Assembly (NCBI GenBank): GCA_963976055.1
Contig: CAXBJB010000007.1
Location: 248,001-312,000 of the forward strand
Direction of reading: 5' to 3'
Source of the DNA: UBA1479 sp963976055
GTDB taxonomy: Bacteria; Pseudomonadota; Alphaproteobacteria; Rhodospirillales; Casp-alpha2
Length of the DNA: 64,000 nucleotides
Positions 1 to 7,575 of this stretch are shown here, in pieces. How positions within the stretch are numbered: position 1 is the first letter of the stretch; each line of letters opens with the position of its first letter. The notes beneath the pieces were generated by a model that was not told the origin of the DNA, searched no databases, and saw only the letters and a list, made by a program, of their open reading frames with translations. A program made the translations under genes and the position numbers.

Positions 1-498
1 TCCCGTACCCACCGTTTTGCGTACTTCGACTCATCTTCAGCGCACGCCTGTTTTCCCAGTTTACGCCGTCAGACATTTCTAAACTGAAACAAATTCAATC
101 ATAGCGCGATACACTCCATAGTTTCAAGGCGGGGCTTCATTTGGGGCGATGAGCAACAATTAAACGCCTGTTCGACCTCAAGCCGCCACCGCAGAAAGCC
201 GTACCAGAGGAACGTCCCTCGGAGAAAGTCTGCGCACCGGTCGCGATGTCTACCATAGCGGACGCGAGCGTGACTGAAGCCGTAAACGTCGCTTTTGGCG
301 ATCTGCAGCGATATTCTTTGGTCCGCAAGTGGCTACACCTGGCAAACCAGCCGCGGTGGTTTTCGTCGGGTCCTGAGGGACAAGTAGATTTGATATCACC
401 GCGGATCGGATTTCTCGAAAACTATGGTTGCTTAGCCCGCAATACCGGATCTACTTGTCACCGTTCGGGAATGCGTGCTGATGACCAGAAGGAGACAA
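1..498. other. Island flank without a recognisable gene
   Basis: Only short overlapping reading frames occur here and none has a convincing ribosome binding site or a protein sequence I recognise. Base composition is more AT-rich than the bulk of the window and matches the following genes up to about 6100. It may be the interior or a decayed part of a genomic island whose other end lies outside the window. Confidence 0.4.
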
Positions 499-597
499 AT
501 GTCTACGTCAGCCGCCTCCGCCGTCGCTGATAATTTAAGTACAAGCTTGCAAGGTACTCACGCTCCGTCAGCAAACAAGTTGGCTTTGGTCGACTGA
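499..597 (+). CDS. Possible 32-residue peptide
   Basis: An ATG at 499 follows a near-ideal Shine-Dalgarno stretch (AAGGAGA at about 488-495) with normal spacing, and the frame runs 32 codons to a TGA. The peptide is rich in Ser and Ala and has no membrane segment or known motif. It converges on the DUF900 gene. It could be a real small peptide, a leader, or the start of a gene truncated by rearrangement. The good ribosome binding site is the only real support. Confidence 0.25.
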   Translation: MSTSAASAVADNLSTSLQGTHAPSANKLALVD

Positions 598-616
598 TCG
601 CGCAGAGCACATTCAA

Positions 617-2656
617 CTATGGACTGAACGCCCAATAACCCTTCTTTGTCGCGGGCTCCTCTGAGGGAACAGGGATGAGGTCAAGCTTTCGGAGGTTTGG
701 TGGGTGGTGGTTTCTGACGACGTGGAACAGATCGTTTATGACGGTTCGATCATCTCCAATATAGGAATGTCCCAGCCCAAAGAAATCTGTGTTGAGGTTT
801 GTTGCATCTACTGTTTCGACACTATCAACGACCAAGATTTCTTTCGAGGTGTCGCCGGCCCGAGGTTCCCCGTTCGCCTTGATAGAGAGTTTCAAAGCCC
901 TATCTGTGCTGGATGCGTAAAGGGTCGTCCGCATCGCTGCTTTCGGGAAGGCTCTCGCCAGCTTCTTGAATTGTCTCGCGCGCACGTCAGGCGCCGCCAA
1001 GATGATCTCATTTAAGACGGGTGACGCGTCTTCCCCCTGCGAAATCACGATGTCATGAAGCGCTTCAACGAGGGGAACGTTGCCCATACTATGGGCGATC
1101 ACATGGATGGCTGTCGCCCCCGTCTTTTGGGAGAGCGCCATAATAAAATCACGTAAATCTGTGGTGGCACCGGCCGAGGCATCCTTGTCATGGGTATAAA
1201 GTGGCCAAGCACCTTTTGACGGCCAACTGAATAAGATCGGTGTTCCTGGAAATCTTAGGTCATAAGCGATCTGACCGGTTCGCCTGACTGCGTCGACAAA
1301 ACTGACGTTGTACCCATGGATAAAAACCAAAATCTCAGGCGCCATGGTTGATTGGACGGAGTTCTCAACAGCCTCAAAGAATCCGTCTTCATCAAAGAGC
1401 GTGATGGACGCTAACGTCACATGCTTCTCAGGATTAGGCTTGCGCCGAAACTCAGGGATCGTGAATTCAAACTTCCAATAACTTGGCGATTCTAGATGGC
1501 CTTCTCGGTGATCCCCAGGAAGGCGCACATCGATGAGACCATAGTTTATATCTCCTTCGACACCGGGATAGGCGTCGTCAATCTCTCGCATTGATTTGGC
1601 TACATCCGTAAAGGTGTACTTGGTTTTTGCGACCATATGTTTTTCATCACGACCAAAATCTCGGGCACGGTTTGTAGCAAAATGTACTGGGACAATTTTC
1701 TCTTCTGATACTTCTTCCTTGATTTCTTCTATAGCGGCAAGGGCGTCTGATAAGGTTGCGCCGACAGAAAACGCCACCGATTCAGAACTGCCGTCAGGGT
1801 GCTCAATGGTAACACCCTCCACTTGTGCTTTTTGGACAGGATCCGGCAGGGCAAAATCCGCGCTACCATCACCAAAATAATCTTCTACGATGGTTTCGAC
1901 GCTGTCTTCACTTTTTATTACGAAGTGTTTGTCTCGGCGAATAATTGTTACTGCTTCATCGCTGACGGAGTAAGTGTCATTCGTATTTTGCAGCGCTTCT
2001 AACGACACAATGTCTTCATCACTACTACCTATAATCAGGTCATCGCCTTCACTGGAAGCATCATCGATAGGTTCCGCGCCACCATCCAAAAGGTCATCCT
2101 CGGCCCCACCAACAAGGAGGTCGTCGTTTCCCGCCAGAACGTCATCTACTAAGCCGCGCCACTCCTCTTCAAGAGCCTCGCCATCCTCTGAGGTTTCATG
2201 CGGTTCTCCAATAGAATACTGCGGCATTGACGCAAGCGGAGATGGCTCTTGGCCTTCATCAAGGGGCCCGTCCTCGTCGTCCTTTAGGGAACGTTCCTCC
2301 AGTCTCGCTATGAACCTCTCTTCAGTTGCGATAAGTTTTTCACTAATGGATTGTTCCGCTATTTCGATTTTTTCAAGTCGCCCTTCAATTCGCTCGATTA
2401 TTCTTGCTTCCCTGACCGTCATAATTTTTTCGAGACGTTCCATCCGCCCTTCTATTGAATCAGAGATATTTTCCCCCGGAGCAAATGACTTCATTCCAAC
2501 GCGTAATTCTTTTGGGATAAGACGTTCTATTATTTTCTTCTCTAACCTCGCGACAAAAGCATATGCAGCAGAGACCGCGGCAGCAATCGCAGCACCGATA
2601 GTCGAAATCTCCGGCAGTAACTCTTTAACTGTATCTAAAACGCTCACATCCACCAT
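617..2656 (-). CDS. Membrane-anchored coiled-coil protein with RTX-like segment and DUF900 alpha/beta hydrolase
   Basis: The 679-residue product has a hydrophobic segment at about residues 18-35, a charged coiled coil at about 70-125, and an acidic linker. Next comes a Gly/Asp-rich stretch at about 170-210 containing GGAEDDLLDGG-type units that resemble RTX calcium-binding nonapeptides. The C-terminal half is a DUF900-type alpha/beta hydrolase: an FIHGYN oxyanion-region motif, the nucleophile elbow AHSMG (Ser523), a likely acid in APDV (Asp557) and a likely histidine in GHSY (His630). It is the second gene of an operon, 18 nt behind the secreted SH3/MBL gene. DUF900 domains are esterase-like, but no substrate can be named. 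The RTX reading is by eye and only two or three units are regular. Composition is AT-rich relative to the core genome, suggesting transfer. Confidence 0.8.
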   Translation of the reverse strand: MVDVSVLDTVKELLPEISTIGAAIAAAVSAAYAFVARLEKKIIERLIPKELRVGMKSFAPGENISDSIEGRMERLEKIMTVREARIIERIEGRLEKIEIAEQSISEKLIATEERFIARLEERSLKDDEDGPLDEGQEPSPLASMPQYSIGEPHETSEDGEALEEEWRGLVDDVLAGNDDLLVGGAEDDLLDGGAEPIDDASSEGDDLIIGSSDEDIVSLEALQNTNDTYSVSDEAVTIIRRDKHFVIKSEDSVETIVEDYFGDGSADFALPDPVQKAQVEGVTIEHPDGSSESVAFSVGATLSDALAAIEEIKEEVSEEKIVPVHFATNRARDFGRDEKHMVAKTKYTFTDVAKSMREIDDAYPGVEGDINYGLIDVRLPGDHREGHLESPSYWKFEFTIPEFRRKPNPEKHVTLASITLFDEDGFFEAVENSVQSTMAPEILVFIHGYNVSFVDAVRRTGQIAYDLRFPGTPILFSWPSKGAWPLYTHDKDASAGATTDLRDFIMALSQKTGATAIHVIAHSMGNVPLVEALHDIVISQGEDASPVLNEIILAAPDVRARQFKKLARAFPKAAMRTTLYASSTDRALKLSIKANGEPRAGDTSKEILVVDSVETVDATNLNTDFFGLGHSYIGDDRTVINDLFHVVRNHHPPNLRKLDLIPVPSEEPATKKGYWAFSP

Positions 2657-2674
2657 TGCTTAGGCCCCCTCGAT

Positions 2675-3859
2675 CTATGGATTGGAAAACCCAAACGTAA
2701 TTTCGTATCCGGATCCGTCGGTGCGAATGATCACATTGCCGTTTGTCGCCGTTGAGTAGATTCCATCCGTATAATTTTCGGTGTCCGTGTAGGTGTAATT
2801 AGGTTGCCGTCCTGAACCGATATGCATGGCATGGGGCGCAACCTCCTTTGTATAGGGCTCAAGGCGCTCAATGACGCTCTTCCTTGGGTGCGCAAACCGG
2901 CTTTTATACTCCGCGCTAGCAATCGCAATCTCCGGCTTGATGGCTTCCAGCCAATCGTCACCTGTCGACGTCGTACTGCTGCCGTGATGTCCTATTTTGA
3001 GGACGTCGGCATTTAGCCAATCTTTCGAATATCGTTGAAGGATTACCTTTTCAGTGTCGAAAGTAGCGTCTCCCGTCAGAACCGCTTCGAAGTCTCCGTA
3101 ACGCATCATAAGCGTGATGCTCATAGCGTTCTTTCGGGAGGCGGTCGCTTTAATGCCCGCCGCCATTATCCAAATATCAGCCGCTCCGCATTCCATCTTT
3201 GCGTTTGGAGCATCGGTCTTGTCGTAATAATCCGAAGGCAGCTTTTTCGTAGTGGCCGATTGTTTGTCCAACCATTTCCAAAATGAGCTGTGGTAATCAT
3301 CTTCTTCACCAACGCGATATATGAAGTCCACGGGAACTCCACCCAAAACATCCTCAAGCAGGTTGTAGTGGTCCTGGTCAGGGTGGGTAATGACAAGCAC
3401 GTCAATTTTTCGAACCGGTGTCAAAAGGGGGAGTAAATAGTCACGCACGTCATCGGCCGAATAGCCGGATAAGCTACCTGCATCGACTAAAATTTTTTGG
3501 CCATTGGGGCACGAAATCAGCGTGGCATCCCCCTGCCCAACATTCATGAAATGCAATTCGAGTTTCTGACCACCTGCCAATGGCGCGGACGGGATTAAGC
3601 GTGACCAAGATTTGTGAACATAACCTTCGGTCCCGTTGGCCAAGCGAACCTTAAACCAATGGGCCTCTTGCCCTAGGTAATTAGCTTTTTCACCAGGTCT
3701 CAGCTTCCCAATGACCCTGGCCCCATCTCGGGCGGCAATGTCACGAACGTTCAGATGATTTCGAATACGATCATTCGGGGTCACGCTATCAGCAATCGCA
3801 ACTGATCCCAGCGCGATGGCGACGCTAAAGCTAAAAAGGAAAAAAAGTACTCGGACCAT
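2675..3859 (-). CDS. Secreted SH3-domain plus ComEC-like metallo-beta-lactamase-fold hydrolase
   Basis: The 394-residue protein starts with a signal peptide (about residues 1-24), followed by a bacterial SH3-like domain (about 30-90, with LNVRDIAARDG and the closing GYVHKSW). The rest is an MBL-fold domain of the ComEC/Rec2 hydrolase type: VGQGD (107-111), HPDQDH metal motif (159-164), LTGD (261-264), GHHGS (290-294) and a late AHP (323-325). ComEC relatives are thought to degrade nucleic acid or other phosphodiesters outside the cytoplasm. Here the SH3 part could bind cell wall, which is inference. The start has a good site (GGGGAGGG, spacing 8). It leads the operon with the DUF900 gene and is divergent from the HNH nuclease. 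Confidence 0.85.
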   Translation of the reverse strand: MVRVLFFLFSFSVAIALGSVAIADSVTPNDRIRNHLNVRDIAARDGARVIGKLRPGEKANYLGQEAHWFKVRLANGTEGYVHKSWSRLIPSAPLAGGQKLELHFMNVGQGDATLISCPNGQKILVDAGSLSGYSADDVRDYLLPLLTPVRKIDVLVITHPDQDHYNLLEDVLGGVPVDFIYRVGEEDDYHSSFWKWLDKQSATTKKLPSDYYDKTDAPNAKMECGAADIWIMAAGIKATASRKNAMSITLMMRYGDFEAVLTGDATFDTEKVILQRYSKDWLNADVLKIGHHGSSTTSTGDDWLEAIKPEIAIASAEYKSRFAHPRKSVIERLEPYTKEVAPHAMHIGSGRQPNYTYTDTENYTDGIYSTATNGNVIIRTDGSGYEITFGFSNP

Positions 3860-3970
3860 GGCTTACCCTCCCCAAGGCTTCACCTCTGAAACTCTACCAT
3901 GGTTTTTATTTTAGTTACCAACCCGACTCTTAGTGTTCGTAAAGAAAACCCTTATATTTCGGCGCCTCGA

Positions 3971-4077
3971 GCCCGTTTTATGGGACGGGCATTTAAAAGC
4001 CTTAGCCCCTTTAAAGATAAACATGCCTTTACAATGCCTCGGACCACGCCTGGATGAAACCCTTTAAAGGCGATAAA
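3971..4077. promoter_or_regulatory. Divergent promoter region with repeated CCCTTTAAAG boxes
   Basis: Between the SH3/MBL gene and the HNH nuclease gene lie a hairpin (GCCCGT at 3971-3976 with ACGGGC at 3985-3990) and two related boxes: CCCTTTAAAG followed by ATAAA at about 4007-4021, and the perfect palindrome CCTTTAAAGG at 4061-4070, also followed by a GATAAA. The second box lies about 40 nt before the nuclease start. These could be operator sites of a shared regulator, but no regulator gene is present nearby. Confidence 0.35.
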
Positions 4078-4109
4078 ATCTTTAAACGTGCAGCTGGAAG
4101 GGGCAAGTG

Positions 4110-5093
4110 ATGGCAATAAGGGAAGCTTTTTGGGCGATCGCCCAAAATTTTGGGAACGCCAAAGCAGAGACTTTTGGCGAACACCCGTTGGCTCAATTCA
4201 TCCGAAAGGAGGCGGCGGATGCTGTTGCCCAGTATGTGAATGCTACAGAACTTAAAATCACGGGAAGCCCAGGTCAGGGAAATTGGGCTGACGTTCCTTG
4301 GGTGGGGATATTTCATCGCGATGTGACGACATCTGCGACGCACGGCTACTATGTGGTCTACTTGTTTTCTGCTGATTTAAAGACGGTGAATTTGAGTTTT
4401 GGGCAAGGCGTCACCCAAGTTCGTAATGAGTTCGGCAAGCTTACCAACGATGAGCTCCTAAGGCGAAGCGCCCTCATCCGAGACCGACTACCTAGCTTTA
4501 AACGTTATTTTGCGGAGGGGCCCGTCAATCTGAATGGCTCAACCCAACTGGCAAAAGACTATGAACAAGCCGTTGCATTTTTGAAGTCGTATGATCTCGA
4601 TGCCCTCCCCGACGAAGACGTGCTTGTTGCCGACCTTCAACGTATGATCGATCTATATCGAACGCTCGTCGATTTGGGTGGGCTCGACAATCTCAACGGC
4701 GTTGTCGAAGCTAACTTCGACTTAGACGACAAAGCCGAACCTGGAACTGTCGAAGAGCAAAGACGCTACGTTCGACACACGCGCATTGAACGCCGTTCAA
4801 ATGCCAGTAAGGCTGCGAAGCGAGTTCACGGCTACGTTTGCCAAGTCTGCGGTTTTGATTTCGAGGCTGTCTATGGTGAACTCGGGAAAGAATTTATCGA
4901 GGCGCACCACCTAATCCCCATGGCAACGCTTGAGCCGGGAGAAACTGTCAACCGTGATCCTGATAGAGATTTCGCGGTCTTATGTGCGAATTGCCATCGC
5001 ATGGCACACCGCGAGAAAGAGCCCGTCGCTATTCAAGACCTAAAGAGCCTGCCTGGCGTAATCGTCCTCAAAGCAAAGCTTCAAAAGATCTAA
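4110..5093 (+). CDS. MrcB_N-type specificity domain fused to HNH endonuclease
   Basis: This 327-residue protein has an N-terminal region (about 1-175) that looks like the MrcB N-terminal/DUF3578 fold, with WVGIFHRDV and YYVVYLFSADLKTVNLSFGQG, a family that reads modified bases in McrBC-like restriction. A linker leads to a C-terminal HNH nuclease (about 235-327): zinc pair C244/C247, the HNH core EAHHLIP (264-270) and the second pair with histidine in CANCH (292-296). All expected catalytic and zinc residues are visible. The ATG at 4110 is preferred over the GTG just before it, behind GGAAGGGG. Known relatives act as modification-dependent restriction enzymes, so a defence role against modified phage DNA is a reasonable inference. 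It is divergent from the MBL/DUF900 operon in AT-rich DNA. Confidence 0.85.
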   Translation: MAIREAFWAIAQNFGNAKAETFGEHPLAQFIRKEAADAVAQYVNATELKITGSPGQGNWADVPWVGIFHRDVTTSATHGYYVVYLFSADLKTVNLSFGQGVTQVRNEFGKLTNDELLRRSALIRDRLPSFKRYFAEGPVNLNGSTQLAKDYEQAVAFLKSYDLDALPDEDVLVADLQRMIDLYRTLVDLGGLDNLNGVVEANFDLDDKAEPGTVEEQRRYVRHTRIERRSNASKAAKRVHGYVCQVCGFDFEAVYGELGKEFIEAHHLIPMATLEPGETVNRDPDRDFAVLCANCHRMAHREKEPVAIQDLKSLPGVIVLKAKLQKI

Positions 5094-5579
5094 GCTCCTG
5101 TCGAATTCTCTAAATGATTTTTGGTGCCGGGGAGTATCAATCAAAAACCTATTGTGAGCTGAAACTTTAGATTTGTATCGGAATGGACTGAGTCTGGAGA
5201 CCCCACTGCAATGGATTGCGGATGAACTTGATAGTGAAGCAGACCATTAAAGTTTAGAAAATAATGATGATTTGATGTTTGAGTAGAGTTGAAATGCCCG
5301 CGAGGGGTACTGCAATCAACTTATATCAATCAATTGACGAAAAATTTGGGAATTAGTATGTGCGCGTTAGCCCTTTCAGCTGATCTATCCTTCAGCTCGC
5401 AGACGCGTATCGATGCGACGGTCTGGTGGAAGTACAGCACTCATGACGCCATCTAGCCTAAGTTATCCACAGATTTTTCGATCTTGGTGTCACCCAGCAC
5501 ATTACGCATCAAACGAAATATGCGCGTTGATAATTTTTGGTTCCCCCATACGCTAGTTTGGAAAGGAGGGAACGGCCCT
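5094..5579. other. AT-rich intergenic stretch with one DnaA-box match
   Basis: No credible coding frame is seen in these roughly 490 bases. The sequence is notably AT-rich, with runs such as GAAAATAATGATGATTTG, and contains one exact TTATCCACA at 5463-5471, the consensus DnaA box. A single box is not evidence of an origin. It may be a decayed part of the island. Confidence 0.4.
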
Positions 5580-5858
5580 ATGTCAGATGAAGAGAACTAT
5601 CTGAGAAGGTCCGCACTCTGGGGGGAGCGGACGGGCGAGCAGAAACGCGCAGCTAAGAGTTTTAGTGCTAGATGTGGCCACGTAAAACGACGGCTAAAAA
5701 AGGGCGAGCCATTAACTGGCAAAACCTTAGAATTAGCTCTTGAGTATGCCCAGGATGATGAAGTGTCACGAAAGCTGGTCGCAGGGGAAGAGCTCAGCGA
5801 CTATGAGTACCATGTCCTTGTAGAAGTAGTGCTGTTACATGCACGGTTGTCGAGCTGA
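5580..5858 (+). CDS. Small basic protein of unknown function
   Basis: The frame could be extended to 5484, but the ATG at 5580 is chosen because an excellent site (AAAGGAGGG) lies 9 nt upstream. The 92-residue product is soluble, with a basic N-terminal half (KRAAKSF, KRRLKKGEP) and an acidic, helical C-terminal half (EYAQDDE, EELSDYEYHVLVEVV). The basic start could contact nucleic acid, but no domain is recognised. It is the last gene of the AT-rich segment before the tRNA and may be cargo of the island. It has no close partner. Confidence 0.6.
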   Translation: MSDEENYLRRSALWGERTGEQKRAAKSFSARCGHVKRRLKKGEPLTGKTLELALEYAQDDEVSRKLVAGEELSDYEYHVLVEVVLLHARLSS

Positions 5859-6122
5859 GCTGAGCCCCAGTTTCCCTCCAGTCAGAGGGAGAGGCCGGTT
5901 TCAAAATGTTGCCCTTTGCGGGCGTTGTGTTCAAGCCGATAGGGGGCAAGTTAGCAGTACGACTTAGGGGAGGGTTTATGCTGTGAACGTATTTAGAACA
6001 TCCTCCCCACACTTTCCCCACATTTCCCCACATTTTCACCGTATGTTCCCGCATTTTGCCGCATTTCTAAGGTTGACGTGAGCGCGCTAAAAGTGCTTAT
6101 TCCCTGGGCTTTTTGGCCCAGA
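5859..6122. repeat. Repeat-rich gap before tRNA-Ser
   Basis: Three direct copies of CCCCACA at 6005-6011, 6016-6022 and 6026-6032, each followed by a T-rich tail, are spaced 10-11 nt, about one helical turn. Looser GCATTT copies follow to about 6066. A hairpin, CTGGGC (6104-6109) with GCCCAG (6116-6121), directly abuts the tRNA. Helically phased repeats beside a tRNA are what recombinase arm sites can look like, but no integrase gene is visible. A weaker hairpin (TCCCTC/GAGGGA, about 5875-5892) may end the preceding gene. Confidence 0.45.
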
Positions 6123-6214
6123 GGACAGGTGCGCGAGTGGCTGAAGCGGGCTCCCTGCTAAGGAGTTAGGCCCCCATAAGGGCCTCGAGGGTTCGAATCC
6201 CTCCCTGTCCGCCA
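6123..6214 (+). tRNA. tRNA-Ser (anticodon GCU)
   Basis: The acceptor stem pairs GGACAGG (6123-6129) with CCTGTCC (6204-6210), followed by discriminator G and an encoded CCA at 6212-6214. The D arm contains GAGTGG. The anticodon loop CTGCTAA shows GCT at 6157-6159, reading AGC/AGU codons. A long variable arm (GGCCC paired with GGGCC) is typical of serine tRNAs, and the T arm has GGTTCGAATCC. The gene marks the boundary between the AT-rich island-like DNA and the GC-rich core. Confidence 0.97.
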
Positions 6215-6215
6215 C

Positions 6216-6300
6216 CCTACGCCTTCGGCTTCGGGTGGCAGGCCACCCTTGGGTGGACTGGCGCGCGAAGGCGTTTAGGCGTAGGAGTGTCGCCCGAAGC
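6216..6300. repeat. Nested inverted repeats after tRNA-Ser
   Basis: Several inverted pairs are nested here: CCTACGCC (6216-6223) with GGCGTAGG (6278-6285), GCCTTCG (6222-6228) with CGAAGGC (6266-6272), GCTTCGGG (6228-6235) with CCCGAAGC (6293-6300), and a tight hairpin CCACCC (6243-6248) with GGGTGG (6251-6256). Competing folds are possible. It may process or terminate the tRNA transcript, or be a mobile palindromic element linked to the GIY-YIG gene that follows. Confidence 0.6.
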
Positions 6301-6331
6301 TCCGCAGGAGCGAAGGGGGACCTGCCCGTCC

Positions 6332-6568
6332 ATGTGGTACGTGTACTTTCTCGAACTGGCAAACGGCGATGTCTACGTCGGGTCGTCAAATGACCTTCGG
6401 CGCCGGGTCAAATCTCACCAAGAGGGCCGTGTGCAGTCGACCAAGGCGCACACACCAATGCTTCTGAAATCCTATGTCGCTGTTGAGACAGAACAGACCG
6501 CTCGTGAGCTGGAAAAGTACTTCAAATCCGGTTCGGGTAAGGCCTTCGCGAATAAACGATTTTGGTGA
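6332..6568 (+). CDS. Small GIY-YIG nuclease-domain protein
   Basis: The 78-residue protein is essentially one GIY-YIG domain: YVY (3-5) and YVG (15-17) stand for the two halves of the signature, with the conserved Arg at 23-25, His29, and a Glu in the helix ELEKYF (59-64). The ATG at 6332 places the domain at the very N-terminus, as in the family. A longer upstream frame would add a sequence read from the inverted repeats. Standalone proteins of this size are UvrC-N-terminal-like and mostly uncharacterised. It lies just after a tRNA gene and its palindromic spacer, 6 nt before the IclR gene. Confidence 0.85.
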   Translation: MWYVYFLELANGDVYVGSSNDLRRRVKSHQEGRVQSTKAHTPMLLKSYVAVETEQTARELEKYFKSGSGKAFANKRFW

Positions 6569-6574
6569 AGCTCG

Positions 6575-7405
6575 ATGTCGGAACGTCCACAACCGGGCAA
6601 AAGCCCCAAGTCGCCTACCGCCCGCCGCCGCCCGGCGGGGGTCATGGGGTCGGTCTTGAAGGCGTTCGAGGTGCTTGAGGTGTTCGAGCGCAAATGGCGG
6701 CCGCTTGGCGTCACCGAACTGGCGCGCGAGACGGGCCAGCCGAAAAGCTCCCTGCATCGCGTGCTGTCGACCCTTGTCCATGCCGGCGTGCTGGAGCAGA
6801 ACGAGCAGGGCCTCTACCGCCTGACGTTGAAGCTGTGGCGGATCGGCAGCCTGGCGCTGGCCGAGGTCGATCTGGTCCAGGTCGCCTTTCCATTCCTGGA
6901 GGCGCTGTGCCGGGCCACGGACGAGACGATCCATCTGGCGGTGCTGGAACCCGGCGGCGGCGTGGTCTATCTGTCCAAGGTGGAAAGCCCCCGCTCGATC
7001 CGCGTGCAGACACAGGTCGGGCGCGTCACGCCGTCCTGGTGCACGGCCACGGGGCGCATGCTGTTGGCCCACGACCCGGGGCTGCGCGACCGGGTGCTGA
7101 CCGGTCCCATGACGAAACTGACCCCGGACACGGAAACCGATCCCGAACGCCTGCGCCGGATCATCGACAAGGTGGCGGGCGACGGGGTCGCCGTCACCAA
7201 GGGCGAGAACAATCCGGAAATGGGCGGCATCGCCGCCCCCATCCGCGACCACACGGGCGCCGTCGTCGCGGCCTTGGGCCTGGGCGTGCCGGCGTTTCGC
7301 ATGGATGCGGACCTGGTCGCGCGCTGCTCGGTCCAGGTCGTGCAGACGGCGGCCGAGATTTCCCGGGCCTTGAACTACCGGCCGGTGGATGAAGATACGG
7401 TCTAA
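6575..7405 (+). CDS. IclR-family transcriptional regulator
   Basis: The 276-residue protein has a basic N-terminal tail, a winged helix-turn-helix (about 25-90: LGVTELARETGQPKSSLHRVLSTL) and the IclR effector-binding domain (about 95-265), with GRMLLAH and the MGGIAAPIRDHTGAVVAALG signature near the end. Length and layout are normal for the family. These proteins bind small organic acids or aromatic compounds. It directly precedes a TauD/TfdA dioxygenase on the same strand, and two inverted-repeat sites lie between them, so it probably controls that gene in response to its substrate or product. Confidence 0.92.
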   Translation: MSERPQPGKSPKSPTARRRPAGVMGSVLKAFEVLEVFERKWRPLGVTELARETGQPKSSLHRVLSTLVHAGVLEQNEQGLYRLTLKLWRIGSLALAEVDLVQVAFPFLEALCRATDETIHLAVLEPGGGVVYLSKVESPRSIRVQTQVGRVTPSWCTATGRMLLAHDPGLRDRVLTGPMTKLTPDTETDPERLRRIIDKVAGDGVAVTKGENNPEMGGIAAPIRDHTGAVVAALGLGVPAFRMDADLVARCSVQVVQTAAEISRALNYRPVDEDTV

Positions 7406-7408
7406 ATG

Positions 7409-7423
7409 TTCCGCAATGTGGAA
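7409..7423. promoter_or_regulatory. Putative IclR operator 1
   Basis: TTCCGCAATGTGGAA is a 15-bp inverted repeat with one mismatched pair around a central A. It starts just after the IclR stop codon and lies upstream of the dioxygenase. The half-site TTCC.CA resembles known IclR-family operators, which are short palindromes of this length. Confidence 0.55.
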
Positions 7424-7492
7424 CGTTTATCGTATTTTATCCGATTATGCCAAATAATAGCTGATTTTCAGCCTTATTTTAGATTTTAGTTG

Positions 7493-7508
7493 TTCCGCAA
7501 TATAGGAA
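7493..7508. promoter_or_regulatory. Putative IclR operator 2
   Basis: TTCCGCAATATAGGAA repeats the left half of the site at 7409 (shared TGTTCCGCAAT) and has a weaker right half. The two sites are 84 bp apart, eight helical turns, in an AT-rich spacer 68 nt before the dioxygenase start. This suits cooperative binding or a repression loop. Confidence 0.45.
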
Positions 7509-7575
7509 AAGCTTTTCGCGCTTGCCGCGGAATGGTAACGTATGGGCGTCGATACCCCGCCTTTGGAGACAAAAT

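Noticed and set aside
246..530. A 94-codon frame in the left flank
   Set aside because: No ribosome site and no recognisable sequence; it overlaps the stronger small frame at 499.
5463..5471. DnaA box as sign of a replication origin
   Set aside because: Only one exact box, no cluster and no replication gene nearby.
5794..6054. An 86-codon frame on the minus strand before the tRNA
   Set aside because: It reads through the CCCCACA repeats and overlaps the better-supported 92-residue gene; no ribosome site or family.
6332..6568. GIY-YIG gene as a homing endonuclease of an intron in the tRNA
   Set aside because: The tRNA is intact and uninterrupted, and the protein is a minimal domain without a DNA-binding part.
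6386..7252. A 288-codon frame opposite the GIY-YIG and IclR genes
   Set aside because: Antisense shadow rich in His, Arg and Gln, crossing two real genes.
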